Below are positions 1 to 5,343 of a DNA stretch of 5,343 nucleotides, in pieces (position 1 is the stretch's first letter; each line of letters begins with the position of its first letter). The translations under genes and the position numbers were made by a program. The stretch lies in contig DAOVJF010000225.1 of assembly GCA_030673355.1 (NCBI GenBank), positions 1 to 5,343 on the forward strand, in the 5' to 3' direction. The notes beneath the pieces are model-generated. The model did no database searches. It saw nothing but the letters and a program-made list of their open reading frames with translations, and was not told the origin of the DNA. The stretch is from Planctomycetota bacterium (GTDB lineage Bacteria > JAJVIF01 > JAPKYR01).

Positions 1-1572
1 ATGCAGCGCCAGGCAGTTCCCCTGATGACCCCGGAGGTGCCGCTTGTCGGAACCGGAATGGAGAAAAAAATTGCCTACGATTCCGGTGCTGTGGTAATCG
101 CCAAAAGGTCGGGCAAAATCATACAGCTTAGCTCCGAACGAATTGTCATCGAAACCTCCAGCGGCGAAAAAGATATTTACTCGCTCATGAAGTTTGTCAG
201 GTCGAACCAGGGCACCTGTATGAACCAGCGTCCACTTATCGGGCTGGGCGAGCGTGTTAAAGCCGGGGATGTAATTGGCGACGGGTTCTCCACAAGGGAA
301 GGGGAACTCGCACTTGGAAAGAACATTCTCTGCGCTTTCCTCCCCTGGAGAGGTTTCAACTTTGAGGACGCTATCATCCTGTCCCAGAGGCTTGTGATGG
401 ATGATGTCTACACCTCGATTCACATCGAGAAGTACGAGTGTGAAGCCAGGGATACGAAACTGGGTCCGGAAGAGATTACAAGGGACATTCCCCACCTGTC
501 CGAGAACATGCTCCGGAACCTTGACGAATATGGCGTCGTTGTCGAGGCTACCGAGGTCAAGAGCGAGGATATTCTCGTCGGAAAGGTCACCCCCAAAGGT
601 GAAACCGAACCGACTCCGGAGGAAAAACTCCTCCGTGCGATTTTCGGGGAAAAATCCCTCGATGTCAGGAACACTTCATTGAGGGTTCCCCATGGCGACC
701 GCGGCAAGGTCATTAAGACAAAAATCTTCAGCCGCGCCAATGGGGACGAGTTACCTCCGGGCGTAAATAAACTGGTTAGGGTATACATCGGGCAACGGCG
801 TAAAATCCAGGAGGGGGACAAGATGGCGGGACGCCACGGGAACAAAGGCGTCATTTCAAAAATCGTACCGATCGAGGATATGCCGTTCATGGAAGACGGC
901 ACCCCGATCGACATTATCCTTAACCCGCTTGGAGTACCGTCCCGAATGAACCTTGGCCAGATCATGGAAACCCATCTTGGATGGGCTGCCGAGAAACTCG
1001 GCTGGCGTGCCATAACACCGGTATTCGCCGGGGCGACTGAAGACGAAATCCATGATGCCCTTATTGAGGCAGGGCTTCCTACCGATGGGAAAACCGTGTT
1101 ATACGATGGTAAGTACGGCATACCGTTCGATCGTAAAATCACGGTTGGACAGATTTACATGCTGAAACTCAACCACCTTGTAGAGGATAAAATCCACGCA
1201 AGGTCGGTCGGTTCGTATGCCCTTGTCACCCAGCAGCCCCTTGGCGGAAAAGCGCAATTCGGCGGACAGAGGTTCGGAGAGATGGAAGTCTGGGCACTGG
1301 AAGCGTATGGCGCGGCACATATCCTGCAGGAGATCCTCACTATCAAGTCTGACGATGTCGAGGGCAGGAACCGCACGTACGAAGCCATTGTCAAGGGTGA
1401 ATTAATCGAGGAGCCGGGTGTTCCCGAAAGCTTCAATGTTCTTGTCAAGGAACTCCAGGGTTTGTGTCTCGAAGTCAAGTTTGAGGAACCTAAACATAGT
1501 GTTTCTCAAACCAGGGATGAAAAAGCAGAGGTTGTCGCTGGTAAATCAGGCGACGAAGAAAAAAAAGTTTGA
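1..1572 (+). CDS. rpoB: RNA polymerase beta subunit, C-terminal part (5' end outside window)
   Basis: This is the C-terminal 523 residues of the beta subunit of bacterial DNA-directed RNA polymerase, which with beta-prime forms the catalytic cleft. The first residues, MQRQAVP, match an internal block near residue 681 of E. coli beta, so the ATG at base 1 is an internal methionine and several hundred upstream residues are missing. Visible motifs in window numbering are FNFEDA (119-124, with the acidic pair E122/D123), KVTPKGE (195-201), GDKMAGRHGNKG (272-283, with K274 and K282 equivalent to active-site K1065 and K1073 of E. coli), LNPLGVPSRMN (307-317), and the run from QQPLGGKAQF to LEAYGA (411-438), which meets beta-prime and the DNA clamp. 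The segment between RVPHGDRG and LPPGV is short, so the large SI2 insertion of E. coli is absent. The usual core ends near residue 496; a charged tail of about 27 residues follows and ends at TGA 1570-1572. rpoC follows after 76 bases on the same strand, the classic rpoBC order. Identification is essentially certain. Confidence 0.98.
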   Translation: MQRQAVPLMTPEVPLVGTGMEKKIAYDSGAVVIAKRSGKIIQLSSERIVIETSSGEKDIYSLMKFVRSNQGTCMNQRPLIGLGERVKAGDVIGDGFSTREGELALGKNILCAFLPWRGFNFEDAIILSQRLVMDDVYTSIHIEKYECEARDTKLGPEEITRDIPHLSENMLRNLDEYGVVVEATEVKSEDILVGKVTPKGETEPTPEEKLLRAIFGEKSLDVRNTSLRVPHGDRGKVIKTKIFSRANGDELPPGVNKLVRVYIGQRRKIQEGDKMAGRHGNKGVISKIVPIEDMPFMEDGTPIDIILNPLGVPSRMNLGQIMETHLGWAAEKLGWRAITPVFAGATEDEIHDALIEAGLPTDGKTVLYDGKYGIPFDRKITVGQIYMLKLNHLVEDKIHARSVGSYALVTQQPLGGKAQFGGQRFGEMEVWALEAYGAAHILQEILTIKSDDVEGRNRTYEAIVKGELIEEPGVPESFNVLVKELQGLCLEVKFEEPKHSVSQTRDEKAEVVAGKSGDEEKKV

Positions 1573-1648
1573 ATGTTAGTTCGGGGAGTACGGGCAGGGA
1601 AATGTAATATTGTAATAATTAAAAAAATACTTGCAGGCAGGATGTGAT
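1573..1648 (+). other. rpoB-rpoC intergenic spacer
   Basis: This 76-base spacer separates the rpoB stop from the rpoC start. Its middle (about 1602-1630) is strikingly AT-rich compared with the flanking genes. I see no stem-loop followed by a T run, so no intrinsic terminator, and no convincing paired -35/-10 boxes. The layout fits co-transcription of the two genes with translation restarting at the rpoC ribosome binding site. Confidence 0.6.
1639..1642 (+). promoter_or_regulatory. Shine-Dalgarno site of rpoC
   Basis: AGGA ends six bases before the ATG at 1649, normal spacing for a ribosome binding site. It decides the start. The in-frame TTG at 1631 lies upstream of this site and has only an A/T-rich stretch before it, while translation from the ATG gives an N-terminus (MAIHKSLQLRDIN) that leads directly into the conserved SPEIILSWSRGEV block. 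Confidence 0.7.
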
Positions 1649-4600
1649 ATGGCCATACATAAATCATTGCAGCTGCGAGACATAAATGTGGTCGCAATCC
1701 GACTTGCCAGTCCGGAGATAATTCTGAGCTGGTCAAGAGGTGAGGTTAAGAAACCGGAGACCATAAATTATCGAACGCTCAAACCGGAAATGAACGGTCT
1801 GTTCTGCGAACGTATTTTCGGGCCATCGAAAGACTGGGAGTGTTATTGCGGCAAGTACAAAAAACCTCGTTACAGGGGAATTACCTGTGAGAAATGCGGG
1901 GTCGAGGTAACCCATTCCAAGGTGCGGCGTGAAAGGATGGGTCACATCACCCTGTCGTCACCGGTCTGCCATATATGGTACGTGAAGGGCATTCCGGGCC
2001 GTATCTCAAGCCTTCTGGACGTCAGTTCGAAGGAATTGGAAAAAATTGTCTATTACATCAATTTTATCGTTACGGAAATCTTTAAGGATAAAGTCGAGGA
2101 ACTTATACCTCAGATCGAGCTGGCAGTTGAGGAAGAGATCGAGGCGATCCACACAATGAAGGATGAGGATCCCGCGGTTGATACATATTCCCTTCCGGTT
2201 CTGCTCGAGCAGATTCTTTCGGTAATGCAACCTCATGAGGTCTCGGAACGAATTGTCCTGCCCGGTGAGACCAAGGCAATCGCCAAGAAAAAAGAGGTGC
2301 TTACTGCCGACGCGATCGCCAAAATGATCGAGGTAGGGATCCTTGAATATTCCGCGTTCGACGATGAAGACCAGGAGGTCCTCGTCGAGTTCGCCGCCTT
2401 TATGGAAGCCATTCTGCACGATTACCGGTCCGCGGAACCGATTGTCGATCCGGAGACCGGCGAGGTAATGGTTGAAGCCGGCATCAAGATTAAAAAGGAA
2501 GCGGCCGCCAAAATCCTTGAGGCTGGAATCCAGACACTGCCATTGCTCGATATCCAGCAGCAGGCGGTCAACGAAGCCCGAAGGCTGGAAAACCTCCGTC
2601 GCGCCGATGAACTTGTGGCCGCGATCGAGCTCCTTCCTACTATCGAGAAAAAAAAGCTCCTTTCCGAGAGCGAACACCGCAGGCTCGGTATGCTTGGCGA
2701 TGTCATCCGTGAACGTCTCGGGATAAACCCTGACGAAATCTGGCAGGCGGAGATGGGCGCCGGGGCTGTCAAGAAACTGCTCAAGGAAGTGAATCTTGTT
2801 GAGGACGCGAAGAAACTCAGGGAAGATATCCAGATTTCCAAGGGCGCGAAACGGGCTAAATATATCAAGCGTTTATCTGTTATCAGGTCATTTCTAAGGA
2901 GTGGTAACAAGCCGGAATGGATGGTATTGATGGTCCTGCCTGTAATTCCTCCGGAACTTCGCCCGATGGTTCAGCTCGAGGGCGGCCGTTTCGCCGCAAG
3001 CGACCTGAATGACCTTTACCGTCGTGTTATCAACAGGAATAACCGTCTCAAGAGACTGATTGACATCAAGGCTCCTGAAAGCATCATTCGTAATGAAAAA
3101 AGAATGCTCCAGGAAGCCGTCGATGCTTTAATAGACAACGGCCGGAGAGGTAAGGCTGTCACCGGAACTAACAACCGTCCTATCAAGTCCCTTTCAGACC
3201 TTTTAAAGGGTAAACAGGGACGTTTCCGGCAGAACCTGCTCGGAAAGCGGGTTGATTATTCAGGCCGATCCGTAATTGTTGTAGGTCCCGAACTGAAACT
3301 CCACCAGTGCGGGCTGCCGAAAGTCATGGCGCTCGAGTTTTTCAAGCCGTTCGTACTGAAGAAACTTGTCGACAAGGGCTACGCACCCCAGATCAAGAAC
3401 GCGAAAACCCTGGTCGAGCAGATGGACTCGAGGGTATGGGATGTACTCGATGAGGTTATCAAGGGCAACCCGGTGCTCCTGAACCGTGCGCCCACGCTGC
3501 ACAGGCTGGGCATCCAGGCTTTCGAGCCGGTCCTGATCGAGGGGAAAGCGATCCAGATCCATCCGATGGTTTGCGCGGCGTTCAACGCCGACTTTGATGG
3601 CGACCAGATGGCGGTACATATCCCGTTATCGCTTTCCGCTCAGGCTGAAGCAAGGATACTGATGCTGTCGGCTAACAATATCCTGCTGCCGGCGGACGGA
3701 AAGCCTATTGTCGGTCCGTCTCACGATATGGTTATCGGGCTCCACTATATGACTTTACTGCTGCCCAGGACGGAAGAAATTTTTAACAAGTACGTAAAAT
3801 CGATCGAGAAAGGCAAACAGTTTAAGCTGGATCTTAAATTGTTTACAGATATTGATGATCTCAAGCTGGCGCATGATCTGGGTGAGGTCGGATTGCAGGA
3901 CCTGGTCAGGGTACGGGTCCCGAACAAGTCGGTAATTTATCTGGATCCCAGGAAAACCTACCCGATCGAAAATGGATCTGTCGTTACCACCATGGGGCGG
4001 GTGCTCTTCAACGCCATAACCCCCGGTGATCTGCCATTTACTAACAGGACCATCCTGAAGAAGGATGTCAATGCGATCATCGGTGATATCCACAAGAAAT
4101 ATGGTGTGGCGAAGACAGTCGATGTTCTTGACCTGATAAAAAGCCTGGGGTTTAAGTACGCTACGATCGCAGGCCTGACTATCTCCATGGATGACGTAAG
4201 GATTCCTGATGAAAAATGGGGTCTCATTGAAGAGGGCGATAAGAAAGTTGAGAAATTCATTGCGAAGTTCGAGAGGGAATCGGCAAAAGTCAACAAGTCT
4301 TCCAAACCCGAGCCTGAAAAACTCAGGTTAATCAAGCAGCTTGAGGAAGACAGGTATATCGATACGATAAAATCCTGGACGGAAATTACCAGCAAGGTCA
4401 CAGATCTGATGATGAAAAACTTCGGTGAGCTCAATCCCATTTTCATGATGGCTCATTCGGGTGCGCGGGGTAATGTAAGCCAGATCAAGCAATTGGCCGC
4501 GTTGCGAGGTTTGATGGCCGATCCGACTGGCCGAATTATTGAGCTCCCTATCAAGTCTAACTTCCGCGAGGGCCTGTCGGTCCTGGAGTACTTCATCAGC

Positions 4601-5242
4601 ACTCATGGCGCTCGAAAAGGCCTTGCCGATACTGCCCTGAGAACCGCCGATTCAGGCTACCTGACACGCAGGCTTGTTGATGTCGCCCAGGATGTCATGA
4701 TTGTCGAACTGGATTGCGGTACCGAGGACTACATCAAAGTTTCAGCCACATTCGATGGTAAAACTGCTATCCAGACACTCAGTGAACGGATTACTGGCCG
4801 GTTCGCGGCCGAGACCTTAACCGATAAGGAAACCGGCGAGCTCGTAGTAGCCAAGGACCAGTTAATTGACCAGGAAATCGCCGAGAAAATCGAAGCCCTG
4901 AAAATCAAATCGATATACGTACGCAGTGTGCTGGCGTGCGCTTCGATTAAAGGTGTCTGCAGTAAATGTTACGGATTAGACCTCGGGACTGGCCGAAGTG
5001 CCGAAATTGGTACTCCCATTGGAATTATTGCCGCACAGTCCATCGGTGAGCCGGGCACCCAGCTTACCATGCGTACTTTCCATACCGGTGGTATCGCCGG
5101 AGTCGGACAGTACGACATTACTCAGGGTCTGCCGCGGGTTGAGCTCCTGTTCGAGCTGTTCGAAGCAAGGTATCACAAGGAAGGCGCGGTAATCACCCCG
5201 ATCTCCGGAAAGGTGAAAATACCGCTCGGTACCACCCTGTAA
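1649..5242 (+). CDS. rpoC: RNA polymerase beta-prime subunit, 3' end replaced by foreign sequence
   Basis: Beta-prime is the catalytic subunit of bacterial RNA polymerase. The frame has 1197 codons from the ATG. Motifs in order: GEVKKPETINYRTLKPE (31-47); N-terminal zinc finger C65, C67, C80, C83; an inserted region (about 160-357); SGNKPEWM (418-425); GGRFAASDLNDLYRRVINRN (445-464); GKQGRFRQNLLGKRVDYSGR (521-540); NRAPTLHRLGIQAFEP (612-627); catalytic magnesium loop NADFDGDQM with D648, D650 and D652; bridge-helix block GARKGLADTALRTADSGYLT (987-1006); second zinc site C1023, C1097, C1104, C1107; trigger-loop block GEPGTQLTMRTFHTGG (1133-1148). There is no SI3-type insertion in the trigger loop. 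Family similarity runs through DITQGLPRV and AVITPISGKV (to about 1189) and then stops. The last residues (PLGTTL) and the TAA at 5240 are antisense to an lpd-like gene. About 200 expected C-terminal residues are absent, including the block that normally reads like LLGITKASL...SFISAASFQETTRVL. Identification is certain; the 3' end is not a natural terminus in my view. Confidence 0.97.
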   Translation: MAIHKSLQLRDINVVAIRLASPEIILSWSRGEVKKPETINYRTLKPEMNGLFCERIFGPSKDWECYCGKYKKPRYRGITCEKCGVEVTHSKVRRERMGHITLSSPVCHIWYVKGIPGRISSLLDVSSKELEKIVYYINFIVTEIFKDKVEELIPQIELAVEEEIEAIHTMKDEDPAVDTYSLPVLLEQILSVMQPHEVSERIVLPGETKAIAKKKEVLTADAIAKMIEVGILEYSAFDDEDQEVLVEFAAFMEAILHDYRSAEPIVDPETGEVMVEAGIKIKKEAAAKILEAGIQTLPLLDIQQQAVNEARRLENLRRADELVAAIELLPTIEKKKLLSESEHRRLGMLGDVIRERLGINPDEIWQAEMGAGAVKKLLKEVNLVEDAKKLREDIQISKGAKRAKYIKRLSVIRSFLRSGNKPEWMVLMVLPVIPPELRPMVQLEGGRFAASDLNDLYRRVINRNNRLKRLIDIKAPESIIRNEKRMLQEAVDALIDNGRRGKAVTGTNNRPIKSLSDLLKGKQGRFRQNLLGKRVDYSGRSVIVVGPELKLHQCGLPKVMALEFFKPFVLKKLVDKGYAPQIKNAKTLVEQMDSRVWDVLDEVIKGNPVLLNRAPTLHRLGIQAFEPVLIEGKAIQIHPMVCAAFNADFDGDQMAVHIPLSLSAQAEARILMLSANNILLPADGKPIVGPSHDMVIGLHYMTLLLPRTEEIFNKYVKSIEKGKQFKLDLKLFTDIDDLKLAHDLGEVGLQDLVRVRVPNKSVIYLDPRKTYPIENGSVVTTMGRVLFNAITPGDLPFTNRTILKKDVNAIIGDIHKKYGVAKTVDVLDLIKSLGFKYATIAGLTISMDDVRIPDEKWGLIEEGDKKVEKFIAKFERESAKVNKSSKPEPEKLRLIKQLEEDRYIDTIKSWTEITSKVTDLMMKNFGELNPIFMMAHSGARGNVSQIKQLAALRGLMADPTGRIIELPIKSNFREGLSVLEYFISTHGARKGLADTALRTADSGYLTRRLVDVAQDVMIVELDCGTEDYIKVSATFDGKTAIQTLSERITGRFAAETLTDKETGELVVAKDQLIDQEIAEKIEALKIKSIYVRSVLACASIKGVCSKCYGLDLGTGRSAEIGTPIGIIAAQSIGEPGTQLTMRTFHTGGIAGVGQYDITQGLPRVELLFELFEARYHKEGAVITPISGKVKIPLGTTL
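2126..2719 (+). other. Lineage-type insertion domain in beta-prime, with SBHM-like repeats
   Basis: This segment encodes roughly residues 160-357 of beta-prime. E. coli numbering shows its size: the first zinc cysteine is C65 here against C70, while the first catalytic aspartate is D648 here against D460, a net gain of about 193 residues between the two. Two pieces inside resemble each other: residues 203-237 (containing EVLTADAIAKMIEVGI) and 264-300 (containing ETGEVMVEAG and AAAKILEAGI). Both also resemble residues 1057-1093 near the second zinc site (ETGELVVAKD, then EIAEKIEALKI). From knowledge of the family, insertions at this place in Thermus and other bacteria are built of sandwich-barrel hybrid motifs, so I infer the same fold. 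A charged, probably helical stretch (about 304-350) follows. The boundaries are approximate. Confidence 0.7.
5147..5164 (+). repeat. 9-base in-frame tandem duplication in rpoC
   Basis: CTGTTCGAG (5147-5155) is followed directly by CTGTTCGAA (5156-5164), identical at eight of nine bases. It encodes LFE-LFE, so the normally invariant GLPRVxELFEAR block of beta-prime reads GLPRVELLFELFEAR, three residues longer than usual. The repeat itself is directly visible; the judgement that it is extra rests on family knowledge. Confidence 0.75.
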
Positions 5243-5343
5243 TCCATCACCCGGCGTGCGCCAAAACAGTTTTCAGCCGCAACCAGCGCTTCAGTTGAAG
5301 CGACGTGTGCCAGCATTATTTTGTCCGGTCCCAGCACATCACC
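5197..5343 (-). CDS. lpd: Dihydrolipoamide dehydrogenase-like flavoprotein, internal fragment
   Basis: Read on the minus strand from 5343, the sequence gives GDVLGPDKIMLAHVAS, then a block with LVAAEN, then MDYRVVPSGIFTFPEIG. In class I pyridine nucleotide-disulfide oxidoreductases, GD is the second FAD-contacting motif (usually AIGD), MLAHVAS-EG-VAAEN is the following helix typical of dihydrolipoamide dehydrogenase, and VPS-IFT-PEI opens the C-terminal dimerisation domain. The enzyme is the E3 component of 2-oxoacid dehydrogenase complexes and the L-protein of the glycine cleavage system, reoxidising dihydrolipoamide with NAD+. About 49 codons are present. The 5' part (FAD fold, CxxxxC redox disulfide, NAD fold) would lie beyond the right edge, and the 3' part is cut off at the join with rpoC: the expected continuation after PEIG (VGLTE-like) is replaced by antisense rpoC sequence and a stop at 5173-5175. 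Related oxidoreductases such as mercuric reductase are possible but fit the MLAHVAS block less well. Confidence 0.85.
5200..5220. other. Chimeric junction between rpoC and lpd-like gene
   Basis: Within these ~21 bases the + strand reads ISGKVK, a good match to the beta-prime family, and the minus strand reads IFTFPEI, a good match to the dihydrolipoamide dehydrogenase family. To the left only rpoC similarity is seen; to the right only lpd similarity, on the opposite strand. A short stretch compatible with both genes at the break is what an assembly join through a shared short word would leave, although a microhomology-mediated inversion would look similar. Confidence 0.8.

Noticed and set aside
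1..3. ATG at the first base as the start of a complete 523-residue gene
   Set aside because: The protein begins in the middle of the beta subunit, in a block near residue 681 of E. coli beta, so this is an internal methionine.
420..1142. Long minus-strand open frame (240 codons) opposite rpoB
   Set aside because: Its composition is that of an antisense shadow, with no recognisable domain, and it lies wholly opposite strongly conserved rpoB codons.
1631..1633. In-frame TTG as the rpoC start
   Set aside because: There is no ribosome binding site before it, whereas the ATG at 1649 has AGGA six bases upstream and gives a normal beta-prime N-terminus.
1600..1635. AT-rich stretch in the rpoB-rpoC spacer as an internal promoter or terminator
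   Set aside because: No properly spaced -35/-10 pair and no GC-rich hairpin followed by T residues is visible; AT richness alone is not enough.
2006..2677. Long minus-strand open frame (223 codons) opposite the beta-prime insertion
   Set aside because: The + strand frame continues unbroken between conserved beta-prime blocks, and the antisense product resembles no family I know.
1..5215. Intein or mobile intron in the polymerase genes
   Set aside because: The conserved catalytic blocks of both genes are uninterrupted; the only large extra segment lies between the zinc finger and clamp and has no intein splicing motifs.
1649..5242. Natural split of rpoC, as in the cyanobacterial rpoC1/rpoC2 arrangement
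   Set aside because: The break falls after the trigger loop rather than at the known split site, and the downstream sequence is antisense lpd, not the rest of beta-prime.
5243..5343. Open + strand frame after the rpoC stop as a new downstream gene
   Set aside because: It has no start codon with a ribosome binding site and no family similarity; the opposite strand carries clear Lpd motifs that explain the open frame.

Overview
The window is almost entirely the end of a bacterial rpoBC transcription operon: the C-terminal ~523 residues of the RNA polymerase beta subunit (rpoB, 1-1572, cut by the left edge), a 76-base AT-rich spacer, and most of the beta-prime subunit (rpoC, 1649-5242). Both genes lie on the + strand and keep the active-site, zinc-binding, bridge-helix and trigger-loop signatures. 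Together they form the catalytic cleft of RNA polymerase.

The last ~145 bases do not belong to this operon. Read on the minus strand from 5343 down to about 5197, they encode an internal piece of a dihydrolipoamide dehydrogenase-type flavoprotein (lpd): the FAD-binding GD motif, a MLAHVAS-type block, a VAAEN block and a VPSGIFTFPEIG block. The rpoC reading frame loses its family similarity exactly where the lpd reading frame gains it, within a stretch of about 20 bases (about 5200-5220) that fits both families. The apparent rpoC stop at 5240 therefore lies in antisense lpd sequence and is not a natural terminus; about 200 residues of the essential beta-prime C-terminus are missing. The simplest reading is a chimeric join, most likely an assembly error through a short shared word. 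A real rearrangement cannot be excluded from sequence alone.

The organism is a bacterium of moderate GC (about 50%, by eye) using the standard code. The polymerase lacks the large beta insertion (SI2) and the trigger-loop insertion (SI3) of Escherichia coli, so it is not a typical gammaproteobacterium. Beta-prime instead carries an extra ~190 residues between its N-terminal zinc finger and the clamp/lid region, with repeats that look like sandwich-barrel hybrid motifs. Such an insertion is known from Thermus and several other deep or uncultured bacterial lineages. I cannot name the phylum with confidence.

No mobile element, CRISPR array, RNA gene or new defence-type system is visible. The points worth a second look are the rpoC/lpd junction, the beta-prime insertion, and a 9-base tandem duplication inside a highly conserved beta-prime motif just before the junction.
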